DNA of 64,000 nucleotides from Bagarius yarrelli (lineage: Eukaryota > Chordata > Actinopteri > Siluriformes > Sisoridae). The translations under genes were made by a program, and so were the position numbers. Within the stretch, counting starts at the first letter, position 1; every line of letters begins with the position of its first letter. Positions 1 to 14,519 of this stretch are shown piece by piece. The stretch spans positions 2,867,001 through 2,931,000 of the forward strand of contig VCAZ01000074.1 in assembly GCA_005784505.1 (NCBI GenBank). Reading direction: 5' to 3'. Under the pieces are notes generated by a model, which saw only the letters and a program-made list of their open reading frames with translations, made no database searches and was not told the origin of the DNA.

Positions 1-483
1 GGGTTTCGCCAAATTGCGGACTAATAGCAGAAATGTGAGGCAAGTCGCTGCTCGTGCAAGTCATCAGGACAACCATGAAGCGTGAATAAACGAGGAATCT
101 GAGATCTGAGAGAATCGCCAACACCCGTGAAATATTTATCATGCTAAATATCTGGACCTGTCAGTACAAAATCCTGATGTGTGAAATGACTTTAGAATGA
201 AAAATAGCAGAGAGCCAGATACAGGGTAGCGGGAAGTTGGTGGACGTGGTTTTGCCAGGTAGGATGTGAACCAGGACTACCCGGAGGACTACAGCACTAA
301 TAAGTGGTGGTGAGTTTGACTGATTTTAACCCTTTTGACTGCTATTAGATTAAAGTTTACTTGATAAAATATAAAGAGATTCCTAAACGTTGACAAGTTT
401 TCCATGTACGTCTCTTTAATCTAGTGTGAGTGGTAAAAGATGGAAATGCACGACAGAGCAATTAAAACTTTTTAATTTTTTTA
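1..483. other. 3' flank of cilk1, no gene seen
   Basis: I see no coding exon, RNA gene or recognised repeat in this stretch. It lies well beyond the cilk1 stop codon, so it is intergenic or far-downstream sequence. Any neighbouring gene to the left is outside the window. Confidence 0.5.
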
Positions 484-504
484 AACTTCTTCTTCTCCTT
501 CCTT

Positions 505-1152
505 TCAGGGGTCTCCACAGCGAATCATCTGTCTCCCCCTAACCCTATTCTCTACATCCTCTTCACTCAAACACACTAACTTCATGTCCTCGTTTATCAC
601 ATCCATATACCTCCTCTTTGGTCTTCCTCTTTACCTTCTGCCTGGTAGCTTCATTTCTAACATCCTCCTACTAATATATTCACTATCCCTCCTCTGTACA
701 TGTCTATTTCGACGGATAAGCCGCCTATTCAGATTTAGCAAAGTTTTATGTCAGATGCCCTTCATGACACAACCCTCTCTCGGGACTGGCCCCGAAGTCA
801 CTGGCCTGCCACCTATGTGGCTGGATTAATTAAAAATCTTTATAAATGAACAAAATTTGGTTTACAGGACTAGTTATTTAACCCACATTTTGACCAATTG
901 GCTCTGAAAGCAAAAGCACTGAGTTCACAGTGGCTGATTTTAACAGACATCTGGTGTCACCCGGACGAGGATGGGTTCACTCTTGAATCTGGTTCCTCTC
1001 AAGGTTTCTTCCTACTTCATCTCAAGGAGTTTTTCCTGCTACAGCCACTGGCTTGTTTATGCGGCTTGTTACTTCAATTCTGTGTAATGCTGCTTTGAGA
1101 CAATGTTCATTGTTAAAAGCGCTACATAAATAAAAAGTTAATTGAATTGAAC
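505..1152. repeat. Degenerate retrotransposon-derived interspersed repeat
   Basis: Two blocks look like common fish interspersed repeats: a C/T-rich block at about 505-830 and a block at about 880-1152 that ends in a GCGCTACATAAATAAA-like tail followed by an ATTGAATTGAA run. The second block recurs in shorter form near 9050-9245. The short open frames here (584-829, 898-1098) are best read as repeat sequence. I cannot name the family with certainty; a LINE 3' end is my best guess. Confidence 0.5.
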
Positions 1153-1809
1153 TACCAGAAAACATTTTTTTATATATTTTTTTTTATAAGTGTTCAAGTG
1201 TTCCCCTGTTATTAAAGTATTATTTATTTTATACCTGTAAGCAGATGTTAATTGCTGAAAGTTTATAATAATGTTTGTCCACCGACTGTAGAATGTGACA
1301 TACAGTGGAATTTGTTGTTATATTAAGATTAATCATCAGTTCATAATCAAGATGAATCATATTAGATTGCATTTTATTTACTATTTTTATCAAGAAAAAT
1401 GCCAAAATAAAAGAAAAAAAGTAATAAAATAAAGTAATTTTCATTTCTAAAGTATTTGAGTTCATTTTTTTTTTTATTATTTAAATAACTACAGTGTGAA
1501 ATAGATCATTACTGTGAAATAAAATTTTGGTCATACCGTCCACGGCTAAACTAGACACATGCTTGTTCTGCTGGTTATATGCATTTACTTTAATTATCAA
1601 ACATTTTATGCTTGACAACTTTATACCGGTATTTACTGTAGATGTTCTGAGATTAAACAAAATGACTGAGACTTTTTTTTAAAATACATTTTTATGTATT
1701 TAAAATGTAAGGATTTCAGGATGGTAACACACAGATCAGTAATCAATCAAGTAACACTGTGTTAACTAACCTTTACGTAAGGAACCTAACATTTCTGGGA
1801 GCTTAAGCT

Positions 1810-1815
1810 TTTATT
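1810..1815 (-). promoter_or_regulatory. cilk1: Candidate cilk1 poly(A) signal
   Basis: An AATAAA hexamer on the minus strand lies about 325 nt past the cilk1 stop codon. Other AATAAA-like hexamers occur further out in this AT-rich DNA, so this is a candidate only. Confidence 0.3.
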
Positions 1816-2139
1816 AAATAAGAAAGTTTTCCAGAAAAGAAACAACGAAAGCTGATCAAACATCTACAAACACAACTTGTAAAACAAAGACTTTTAATAT
1901 AACCAAAATACATTGAGCATATATTAATGCATACAGTTTTGTTTTCAGAGATTATTCAGCTAAGAGAAATTTGCGAGAACACATACTGTACGTTTACACC
2001 ACCAATGAGCTTCTTGTGCATATTTTGCAAAATTAATATCAAAACTTTACATGGACCATTTTCACAAAGGAATTTTTAGAAAAGATTATTGCTGTATAAG
2101 AAAGTACAGATTTTAAAATCACAGGCTAAAGAGAACGGA

Positions 2140-2294
2140 CTAGCGATTGCCGTATTTGGCGGACCAGTCTGTGCGGCCGTGAAACGGTTGAAGAGGTCGA
2201 GGTCGCATGCTGGGCGTGCTCTTGGTGGGAGACGGCACGTATGACGATGCGCCCATGTGACTATTTGACCTGCTTGATTTCCATGTTGCATAAT
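2140..2294 (-). CDS. cilk1: cilk1 coding exon 11: C-terminus
   Basis: Encodes the C-terminal tail, including YVPSPTKSTPSMRPRP and HGRTDWSAKYGNR before the TAG stop, matching the conserved HGRTDWASKY end of CILK1. The acceptor is TTTCTTAG. Confidence 0.93.
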
Positions 2295-5200
2295 CTAAGA
2301 AATAAAAAGGTAACGTTAAAAAAAAAAAAAAGGATTCAGGATCCCCTAAGAGAAAACACAATGCCCCTAAGGGCAAATAATTGTCACATGAGTCAAGAGA
2401 AAATGACAATATGATATTTCCTGTAAAAATGTGTACCGGAGAAGTGTAGCCAACATGTTTTTGGACTGTGGGAGGAAACCTGAGTGCCTGGAGTAAACCC
2501 ACACAAGCACCGGTAGAACATGCAAACTCCACACAGAAAGACCCCATACCTACTGCTAACTACCAAGCCACCGTGCTGCCCTTGTTTATTAAAGATAAAT
2601 GAAAAATCCTAGAATAAATCTTCAATCCTAGTACGGAGCCTGGCCCAGGACAAGGTTGTGAGAAAAACAAAAACAAAAAACTTGCATGTTTGTGGACACT
2701 ATATATTTATAGATTTATGCTGATATACAGTGAGGAAAAAAATTATTTGATCCCCTTCTGATTTTGTACATTTGCCCACTGAGACAGAAGATCAGTTTAT
2801 TATTATAACAGTGAGAGACGAGTGAAATATGAGTGAAATAAGTATTTGATCCCCCTATCAATAAGCAACATTTCTGTCTCCCAGGTGTCCATGTTTATAC
2901 AGGTAACCAGCTGAGATTAGGAGCCCTTCTCCTGAAAAGACTCGTCTTGAAGGGATGTTCTTCTAATCTCAGCTTGTCACCTGTATAAAAGACACCTGTC
3001 TACAGAAGCAATCAACCAATCAATCAATTAGATTCCAAAATCTCCACCTTAACCAAGACCAGAAGATCTCAGGGGCATTATTGTAGACCTACATAATGGG
3101 CTACAAGACCATCACCATGCAGCTTGGTGAAAAGGTGACAACAGTTGTTGCGATTATTCTGGTCTGGGGCGGGAAGCTCTTGATCTGCAAGATCTATTGG
3201 TTCCAGCTGCCTTAAGATCAATGATCTCGAGGCAGCTGGAACCAATAGTTGGAAAAAAAATTAGTAAAACACTTCATTAGCTGAAATGCAGCTGAAATCC
3301 TGCAGTGCCCGCTGTTCAAGAAACCACATGTACAGACAGGCCTGTCTGAAGTTCACCAATGAACGAATGATTCAGAGGAATGAATGATTCAGAGAAAAAC
3401 TGAGTGAAACTGAGTGAAAGTGTTGTGGTCAGATGAGACCAAAAATGTTTGGCAACAACTCAACTTGTGTTTGGAGAATGAGTAATGCTGCCTATGACCC
3501 CAAGAACACATCAAACATGGAGGTGGAAACATTGCGTTTTAGGGATGTGTAAAAGGGATGAAGGACTCAGCAGTGTACCATCAAATCTGCACATAGCCAA
3601 GCATAAAGGTGATAAAGGATCAAGAAAAAGCACATGAAGGTCCTGTAATGTCCAAATCAGTCTCCAATCCTTAATCCCAAAGAAAACCTGTGGAGGGAGC
3701 TGAAGGTTCGAGTTGCCAAAGGTCAGCCTCGAAAAATTCAGAATCCCTCCTGAGATGTGTGAAAACCTGGTGGCCAACTACAAGAAACATCAGATCTTTG
3801 TGATTGCAATAAGAGATTTGCCACCAAGTACCAAGTCTTGTTTTGCAAAGGGGTTAAATAAACATTTACAGCATTTTGCAGACCCTCTAATCCAGAGCGA
3901 CTTATATTTAACTATTTTATACATCTGAGCAATTTCGGGGTTGGAGGCCTTGCACCTAAAGGTCCAACACCTAAACCACTAAGCCACCACTTCCAGGTAA
4001 TTTTAGTAAAAGCTAAAAGATATTAACAAAACGTGTATTTCTGAATGTTTATAGACGTAAATGTACAAAATCAGCAGGTGATCAGGTGAATAAACAAATA
4101 AATAATATCCGGTTCAGTAACTCACTTGACACAGTTGAATCAACTGGTGCGAGATGCACTCTTTGGCCGGCTGAACCGATCTCTTTCTTATAAACAGATG
4201 GCACATATCCACCTGGACGTGTACCTGCAACACATTTGACCTTTGCTAAATGACAAGATAACGATAACGATAATGCATCGGGGCTGCAAAAACAGACAAA
4301 TCATTACACTGATTTTATCCATGCATGTTGTCTAATGTATTTTCATGTTATGGCCGCTGATAGCTACACTGACATCAAGTGCAACAAAAATGCACAGTGT
4401 GTTCTCTTACTGTAGCTACCCCGAACAGGAAGTGTCCCTCCGTCCCATAGGTTCCCACTGAAGTCCTTTGCTGCGTTTACTGCTACATTCTTCTTCGTGC
4501 TTAACCCTTTTGGAAGCAAAGACATCATATACAAGCTTATTAAATGACTTTATGTCTAATGTCAGAATTGCATTTCAATTGACTAAATTTACATTAAATT
4601 ATCCACAGAGACTTTTATTTATATTTATCCCATTGATACAACTCAGCGGTTGCCCAGAAATGGAAGTTTGTTAGTCTGGAGGATTTTAACCTGCAAAAAG
4701 AGCTGATATTTGTTTGGATTACATCGTGCATTTTAAATCCTAACTTTGCCTTTAAATAAGAGCATTGTATAATGCCAGATGGAGAAATATCGCCCTCTCC
4801 TGGACAGAATCCATGAACTACAGTTGACCTATAATATAATCTGTAAGTAACTACCTGGCATCGTTTTTTGATTCGATTGTAATAGAATCTAATTAGATTA
4901 AATTATAATAACTATCGGATGAAAAATTAAAAAAGAAAAATTGAATTAATTAGCCAACTCTGATTGTAAGGAGGAGGGGGGGGGGTGTTGCAAAGTGGCA
5001 TAGTGGTTAGCACTGTTGCCTCACAGCAAGAAGGTCTTTCCGTGTGGAGTTTGCATGTGCTTGCGTTGGTTTCCTCCCACAGTCCAAAAAACATGTATGT
5101 TAGATTGACTGGTGATTCTAAATTGCCCATAGGAGTGAGTGTGTGTGTGAGTGTGGGCCTGTGATGGATTGGAGATCTGTCCAGGATGTCCCCCTCCTGT

Positions 5201-7277
5201 CTTTCACCCTTTCAGAGACAGCTGGAATAGACTCCAGCAGATCTCTGTGACCCCGAATTAGGGAATAAGCGGGTTTAGAAGATGAACGAATTAATGTAAG
5301 GAGCGGTTTAAACCTTTTCTAATCCGATTGAAAGGACATTTGAACATTCCAAAATAAAAGTTTTGCACACGTACAAATTTTCTGCATATTTAATGCATTT
5401 AACTACTGTAAGTTTTATGAGCATTAGCAAAATAAAAGTACATAAAAACATGGATGCCTTATCATACACTTTAATCTTGTAGTTGTTTTTGTCCGGGCAG
5501 TGATGGCAGGTGTAAATACCTGGTAAATATCTTGATTGTTTTAAGTAATGCTGTTTGGCTGATGCTGTCCTGGATGTCTCCTGAAATGGCGGTGCGTTGT
5601 TAATATTTGTGACTCCATCGCTCCTGACGTTGGATAGACTAAAATCCAAAACATTTCCCAGCCTGTAATAAAAAAAAAGTGTAACAAGATTCACCACTTC
5701 TACTTTTTTTCAAACGACAATATTTAATCGTCGGTTCACGCAGAAGTCGTAAAATATTAAAAAGATATTAATGTCTATGTACCCTTACATGTACATTACA
5801 GTGCTGAAGTTCAGGGCAGGTGTAATAAAATGCTATTGAGTGTTATTGAAAAATATAAGTGTTGGATTTTTTCGTATTAATTCACAAACGGAAGAGAAAT
5901 CCAAAACTTGCTGTAAAAAAAAAAAATGCCTTTTTACGCAAAAGTGTTGGCCTGCGGTTGTGTCGGTTTGTACAAGTAGCAGCACTTTATACTTTAACCC
6001 TTAGCATACCGGGGTTTTTTTTTTTTTGCCCTACTCTCATGCCTGCAGTTCAGCCCCTGAACCCGATTTCAAACTCTTGTAGTTATCGATGGGTAGTCAG
6101 AACAAATATTCATTTCGATTTTTCTTCTGTTTGCTTACTTTGCATAAAAACAAACAATTAAAATACATTTAAAAAAAAAATAACTACCTTTACTTCCTTT
6201 TTTACACCTGCCTAAATCTTTACTGTATGTACACTTAAATCTTCAATTTATATTTACATGCATTACCTTCGCCAGTGTGATATACGAATATACACTGTAT
6301 TGCTAAAAAGTTGGTGGTCACCTGACCATCAGTATCACGTGATTTTAAACATTTTATTCCAGATTTACTCTCTATTTTGCTGTAATAATGTCGATTCCCA
6401 GCACCACCAAGTTACCACTGTTGGGCCCCTGAGCAAGGCCCAATTGTATAAATGAGATAAATGTAATTCGCTCTGGATAACGCCTACCGAATGATGTAAA
6501 GGTTAGATTGATGTCCACTCTTCTATCAAAAATTTTCCACTACAATGAGGTTTGGGTTTGTTCAGCTACAACAGTATTAGTGAGATCAGACACTAACATC
6601 AGATAAGGATGTCTGGGGTGCAGTCGGTGTTCCAGTTCATCCTAAAGGTGTTCAGTGGTGTTAAGATCAGGGCTTTGTGCAGTTTTTGAGTGCTATCCAA
6701 TCATAACACACCATGTGGTAATGGAGATCAGGGGCTTAGTGTATTGTGATGCTGGAACAGTGTTGGAGTCTCTCAGTTCCAGTGAAGGAATAATGTAATG
6801 CTACAACATCCAAAATCGTTCTAGACGACTCTGCGCTTCCAACATTTTAAAGAGGAACCTTATATGAATCTGATGGTCAGGTGACCACAAACTTTTGGCA
6901 ATATAGTGTACTTGCAGTCTCCATCAATACATTATTATTTTTTTTTTTCAGAATACTGCATTACCGGTTTACGCCTCCGTCACCCTGCTGCCGTGTTTCA
7001 GTGCTGGTAGAAACGGGCTTGTTCAGAGTGGTGCTGGTCGTGTCAGTCTCCTCGTAATCATCCCAATCTTCTCCTTTCGAGACCCCTGTCACATAACCCC
7101 ACCTCCTCCGCCCTCCTTTAGGCTTCGATAAACTGTTGGATACATTTGCGTTCTCGGGTTCTGGAGTTGCCTGATGCACCAAAATAAATAAATAAATAAA
7201 TAAATAAACTTAGTCAGGGTTTGTAGACATTTTTAAGAAAATTTGGAAAACGATCATAACTTAAATGTTACATAAAA

Positions 7278-7342
<65 letters not shown>

Positions 7343-10300
7343 AGTTTAATAATAAGAAATGTAACACACCATATCTTAACTAAAAAAAATGACTACCTTT
7401 GTAATTTTGAATATAAAATAAACATTCGTCACAGGACAAATTGCATGGATGTTAACTATTATAATTTAACCAATATTATCAATTAAAATATATTTAAATA
7501 CAGATTTTTTTTCAATAAATTTTAATGACTTTTCCAAAACTTTGTGGTTTTATTTGTTTTTCAAAGTTGTTTTAAAATTCCATGATTTTTCCAGGTTTTT
7601 CATGACTGTACGAATCCTCAATAATAAAAAAAAGCCATGTTCTCGTTTATCTGAGGGGCTTCGTATTTACCTTAAAGTTGTTATAAACACTTAAATAATA
7701 GCTTTCGGCTACCAGGATTCTATACCAAATTTAAATCCTCAGATATCGAAATGAGAAAAAAAACCTTTACTAGTCCAAATAGATTAGCATGTGTTACCAT
7801 TTATTTGCTTTTGGTGCAAATTTAAAATTGCCCCCCATGTTTTGGTTGCCCAGAATCCTCGTGGCAACTAACAGAATCTTATAACATACAGCAAGCTTTT
7901 TTTAGATAAGTGCAAAAAAAAAAAAAAAAACAGTCTAAAGGGAACAAACAAGTACATGATTATGCAGCAAACCGTGTTTTGCCAAGAGCGCCAACACTAC
8001 AGTGCCTAGCTACTATTTAAGCCTGTCCAGGGTCATGGTTACCACAGATGTTCCTGATTCCGACTACAGGGTCTGTATGCCAAACAAAAACACACTCATT
8101 TGTTTACTTCGTCTGGTTGTTGAACCTACATTTATAGTCTGAACCTGAAACAGTTTGTAAGATATATGCTGCGCTTCGATCATATACACGATGGCAAATT
8201 TATTTAGGAACACCTGTACATTTACTCAGGTATAAATATATCCGCTAAGTCAATAAAGTGGCAGCAGTACAAGTGCATATGATCATGCAGGTTTACTTGG
8301 ATAAGGAATGTTAAACAACCTCAGATTACAGTACTGTTCAGATTATCTAGTATTGTCTAGAAACCTTGTGTGAATTAGAGAAATTCCTTAGAAAATCTGT
8401 AAAAGGGAGCTGAAGGTTGAAGTTGCCAAACCTTATAAAACCACCAAATCCTGGCCAAATCAGAGATTCCGATTCGCTAATATCATCACAGGACCTCTGT
8501 GTTCGGTGAAATCTGGTAGGTTATTTGTAGCAGGAATTTTTACTTTACAAATCACTGACATGGCCGATTGGCACGGGATTAGGACCATAGTCGGCCTTTT
8601 ATTATAGTCGACAATTATTACAAATGACCAGAGGTCACCGGGTATTACTAATCCCATGCGAATAGGACATTAGTCTGTAAAAAGGCCAGTCTTTGTATTC
8701 CTAGTCTTCAACTGACCACTTTTACCGACTCAGATGATAGGATTAGAACCATAATCCAGAGATCCCTCATGTCTTTGTTACCTTCTGGCTGTCCCTTTTA
8801 GTTATGCTGCCACAGCTAGTCTTGCTGGAGTCTCCGACTTTTACACAATACACTCAATAATCCATATCTCTCTTTCTTTCTCTCTTGGGGGCAGGTTAAA
8901 CTTGCCCCTGAGGTACCAGTGACCAGTTTCCTGCATGTTTTCTCGAATTTGAGGTGCTTTGAGGATAGACTGAGCCTCACTCTTCTCCACTGACCCAATG
9001 CTACAGTTTACAATACATTTGATCAACCAATACCATAACCTGCAATTAACATGCCGTGTCACCCAGATAAGGATGGGTTCTCTCTTGAGTCTGGTTTCTC
9101 CTAAGGTTCTCAGGGAGTTTTTCCTTGCCACAGTCGCCACCGGTTTGCTCATTAGAGACAAACTTACACTTTTTCCACTGTTACTGCATTTTGTGCGTAG
9201 CTGCACTGCATTTATATACCAATGCGACATTACGAATAAAATTAAAAATGGAAAATGCTGTACACTGATTCGTGCTGGGTCGTGTCTTTTATTGCCATGA
9301 TTGTACAGAATGTTTATTAGATTTACCTTTACACTGTTTACCTTAGCTTGTCTTGGAAGTTTGCACTATTTTGTCCTTATTAACGTGGCCTCTAAAATCC
9401 CATCGGCAATATTTAAATCAGCCATGGCTTAGACCCTATTTATCCCCGTTCTTATTTGTGATGAAATCCCTGTTAAAGCGATTAATCGGAACCTATATAT
9501 ATTTAGGGTATTTAAGTAATAGTTGGGTTTTCAAATCTATTGAAGATGGCCAGTGACTCTGCTGTTCTGACATTAATAGGAAGTTCATTCCACCATCTTG
9601 CCAGAACAAAGAAAAGTCTTGAGGCAGACCTACCTTGTGTGCTAGGGGATTGTGGTACAAGTCGAGTGAGCAGGATTACAGGGCATCTCTATCAAAGTGT
9701 TGGGTGGGTTTCGTTTAAAAAACACTACAGCGGCACAGCTCACCTTGCTTTGCAAGCCTTTGTGTATTTGAGGAAAGCGGCTCTGCAACGCTCTGTCTGT
9801 TGTAACCTCTGCCCTTCCTGGCTTTTTAGGTGGCTCTGGAATGTGCTGGGGTTGGCGGGCTGTATCAGGTAAAGGGATGGCTGGGATCTGAGGAGGAGGG
9901 GCAGGCCGGAGTTGTGAAGCCTGCGATTGTCCTTGGTCCTTAATCTGCTGTGGAGTGCCTAGAAGTTGACCCATATGAAAGTAGGGATAGCGCAGGGCCT
10001 GAAAGTCAAACAACAAGAAAAGCACAGGTTAGAACACAAAAAAAAACAATGATTTTAATTCTGACAAGACTGACGACATTTTATAATCGAACGAGATTTC
10101 ATAAGGGGACTTTCACACGGAAATTTCAGCAATGGATTTCCACACAAGGACGAGCTGCTCCTCCATTTATCTGATTAGGTTACTCAGTGTAAAGGAAAAG
10201 GTGAGGAAGCTGATTGGTTGGTTCTTGTCACATGACCTGCGGTGGGCTTGCGGCACTTACGGCTCAAATTTTATTTAAATAAATGCAATTTGAAAATGAA

Positions 10301-13300
10301 AAGTGTCTATGCTCATTTTTTACGATAAAAATATGACATAAATTAGGGCTTTAATATTGATGTTCATTATTCAGGCTGTTAATATGTTTTAACGTGTTTT
10401 TTTTATTTATTTTAACGCGACGAATACTCGTGCTTATTTAAAAAATGGAATTGTCGTTATACCATTGTGTGCTGATTTATGCTATTTAATGTAAGTGCAG
10501 TTATTCGGATGTGTTCATTATATTAACGTTTATAGCATGTTATAGTCATTACATAGCTTGAGTTAAGATGGACTATTCCCCGGTCTGTCTCTCTCTTTCT
10601 TTCTCTCTGTTTATGGGTGTGCATGCGGAGGAAGAGTATGCTATTCGATAAACGTTCAAATAATTCTCCAAGATCTTCGAATATTATTGTTTGGCTTGAA
10701 ATGCCCATCTTTAAGGCTAACTAACCCCTTTAACCATAATAACCCCTATGCACAAGGTCAAAAGGGTTAAACACAAATTATATTATTTAGTATTAATTAT
10801 TTTTTATATTTTATACTTCCTGGTACTGTACCTGACTGGCTGTTGGCCGTTTTTTAGGGTCCCACTGCAGCTGGTCTTTCATCAGGTGAATGGCTTCGGA
10901 GCTGGCATTAGGAATCAGACTGATCAGGTTAGTGGGCACACACTGTGGCCAGCGGAAACCCATGGAGGCAGTCAGCTGGTATCCTTCAGGCCAATCATTC
11001 TATCGTGTTAACAGAAATACACACCTCAGAACAAATCATTTCAAGTGCTTTACTATTTTTATAATAGGTATTGATTAGGTATTTAGACAGGGGGTAAGTG
11101 GTAGTGCGGTGGTTAAGGTGTTAAACTGCCAACCACAATCTGCAAAAGGGTTTGATTTCCTGCACCACCAACCCACCACTGTTATCCCCCAAGTCAGGGA
11201 TGGGCAATCTCGGTCCTGAAGAGTCGGGGTGTCCTGCAGAGTTTAGCTCCAACCCTAATCGAACACACCTGAACCAACTAATCAAGATGTTGCTTGAAAC
11301 TTACATGTAAGTGTGTTGAGGGAAGTTGGAGCTAGACTCTGCAGGACACCGGCCCTCCAGGACCGGGATTGCCCACCCCTGCCCTAAGTGCTTAGCTGTA
11401 TAAAATGAGATGAATGTAAGGGCGTCTACCGAATACCAGAAGTTCTACCTTTTTTGGAGTTCCCAAAACCTGGCAGATCTTGAAAATAGTGTCCACCTCA
11501 CTGGAGCCAGGAAACAGAGGTCTGAGCGTGTAGAGTTCAGCCATGATACAACCTACAGCCCACTGGTCTATAGGAGAACTGTAGCTGGTGGACTTAAGAA
11601 GCACTTCTGGTGCTCTGTACCTAATTTCATATTAGAAAAACAATAAAGAGATCATTGTATTAAAAAAAACACTACAATAGCTTGTGGTGTTACAAGTAAT
11701 TTCTCAAATAATCACAGGAGATAAAAACAAAAAAAAACGCCGAAAAATTACCATCTTGTGGACACATAGTCAGTGTAAGGAGGACGAGATCGTATCTCTC
11801 GTGCTAGTCCAAAGTCAGCAATTTTCACAAGCTCGGGACCCATGCACAAAAGATTCTCTGGCTTCAAGTCTCTATGAAAAAAGCCTGCAATGGAGAGCCA
11901 CAGATATCTTTTTTTTTATGTGAATTCTTTATTTTTATAATTATTTTAGAACTGATTATTTTTATGTTTGTGTGTAGAGAACAGATTTTTATGGCGATTT
12001 TTTTAGTGGTGGGCCGTGCATTTGGTACCTGGGCCTTAAGTGGGGATTTACCCAACTCAGTCCACCTCTTAATACCCCCACTATCACGCCGCAATTATAG
12101 AAACACATCAATACTATACAAACACACAATATAACACAGCATGGAATTACAGACAGAGAGACAAGAAAGCCGTTAACACACAACTCCAAACCTCTACACT
12201 ACAACCACAACTGTACCACCTACAACATCTGGAACAGTTCAGAATCAATATTTATCCTAATATTAATATAACATCACAACAACATAAAAAAATAAATCAT
12301 ATTCACCAGAGATAATTAATATTTATAGACAAAATCGATCCTCAACTGTATTAATGTGTGCAGATCGCTGCAAACTTGTTTTTGTTAGTCGAACTTGGCT
12401 TGTTTTGTAACAGTTTTGCTTTGATCAACCAATCAGAGGACGGAAAAAATGCTTTTATTTTGAGGCGAATTTGAAATCTGATTGGTTAAAGTTAAAGAAA
12501 CGGTTTCATTGCTAATATAGTTTAATTTTCATGGGCAGCGCTATTGATTCTGAAGGATACAGATTAGATTAACATGGCAGCACATAGAAACTGAAAACAT
12601 CCACATACACGTACTGGAAGCAGTGCAGCGAGAGAAACACTACGAAATGAAGAGAATAAACTGTTGGAAATAAATTAATACAATTTAATGGAACTAATAT
12701 TAGAGTTTAGGTTGTAAATGTAGGTCAGTGATTCTGATAGTAGTTAGACAGCAGAGAAGGACATACTGACCCTGACGGCCCACCACTGATACACACACAT
12801 ACACACTATTTAATAAGAAAGAGAGATCTTTTAAAAAGATACCATGTTTGTGAATAAAGGCAAGTCCTTGTAGAATCTGAAACATGATATTTCTCACTGC
12901 AGACTCGGGAAACATGCTAGTTCTGAAAAAATGAATTGAAAGATTGGAATTTTTAAGAATTCGTTTTGAGAACGTGTTAAGAACCTGTAGCCTGTGGTGG
13001 AGTTTATCGGTTACCTTTCTTTCATTAGCTGGTAGAGGTTCGCCTTCATGTACTCAAACACAAAGTAGAGTTCATTGTTTTCCCGGATGACCTCCTTCAG
13101 CTTGATCACATTGGCATGATTCAGTTTCTTCAGCGACTGGGAGTGAAAGAAAATCGCTGCTTTACCAAAATATTCAACAAACCCCTGAATCTGAATATTT
13201 CAAATAATGAGTAAAAGAGGTTATTACGGACAAGCATTGGAAAATAAAACAGGAGGCTGAGGATGCATCGGTAACCTGTTTTCAAGAAGAAGTGTGCAGC

Positions 13301-14486
13301 CGCAAACATAGGCTGCATTTACACTACAGATCTTGATTCCCACTTCAGATTTAAGGACTATATCCGATGTTTTTTTTTTTTTTATGACCTGCTTACATCA
13401 TCATACTGACCCATATCCCATATCTGCATTTACACTATACATAGCAAAACAGCTCAAGGTGGACCTACTGACAAAAAAAAGGGAGTAAGAATGGCGCTAT
13501 AATCAATGGACGCAATGGACAGAGACGAAATGATTATCTAGTATGTTACTTCCACGTCATATTTAGTGCTTCTATATTGTATATTGGTCTATATATCGAT
13601 ATTGTTGGTGTCCACCCGAGTGAGTTGACGTCATCCACCAGCGCTACATTTATTTAACGACAGTAAATTCGCATTGACGGGTAAAAAATCCGATCCGTCT
13701 GTTCACATGACAGACGCTAACGTAAGTATCTGATTCATATCCCATTTATTTCCACGTACAAATGAGGCCAGAAACCCAAAAATATCTTAATTAAATATCT
13801 TTTTTTTTTCCCTGTTTACACAATCGTGGGTCGTGTTATCTGTGCCAGATTGAAGGAGAAAATCAGAATGCAGTGTAAATGCGTCCCTTATGACTGAGAA
13901 AACATACACTCAGCAGACACTTTATTAACAACACCACAATAATTCATAGCAACTCGCACACCCTGCTGTTGCCACGAGAAAGAAAAAAAGACTGCAGAAA
14001 TGAACTGGTGTTTAATAAAGTGACCATGTGACTGTTGGTAGGCATGTGCCGATGTGATTATGCAGTAACATTGATTTAAATAGACTAGATTGGCTATTTT
14101 TTGGCGCTTCTATAATTAAATTATATTGCGAAACAGTAAAGAGAATCGTACATCGGCACACGCCTATTTGTAAGCTGTATGTGATTTCATGCATTGGAAA
14201 GAATTCAACATTTTTTTGTCCTTTTGAGAAATGTAGCTAAAAAAGGCTGCCATTTTTATCCCATGCTTTTTTTAATAGTTAGAAGATAAAAAAAAGAGGG
14301 ACTAATTTAGTTGAGTTAGAATTACTGCAATACCAAGACACACAGACACAAAGTCACCTACTAGCTTTTTTTTAATGCATTATGCCAGCAATTATGGACA
14401 AAAGGAAGTAATAAGACAAACATTAGAAATGTAATTTTGTGTATTCCTGGACAGGTTTCCATTCCTACGTGAAACAAATCTTTTCA

Positions 14487-14519
<33 letters not shown>

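Noticed and set aside
584..1098. Two short plus-strand ORFs (81 and 66 aa)
   Set aside because: They lie in interspersed-repeat sequence and show no conserved protein feature.
2140..2547. 135-codon minus-strand ORF as a separate gene
   Set aside because: Only its last 51 codons are cilk1 exon 11; the rest is intron and composite-repeat sequence read through the acceptor.
7265..7486. 73-codon ORF with Tyr-Ile alternation
   Set aside because: It is translation of a (TA)n microsatellite.
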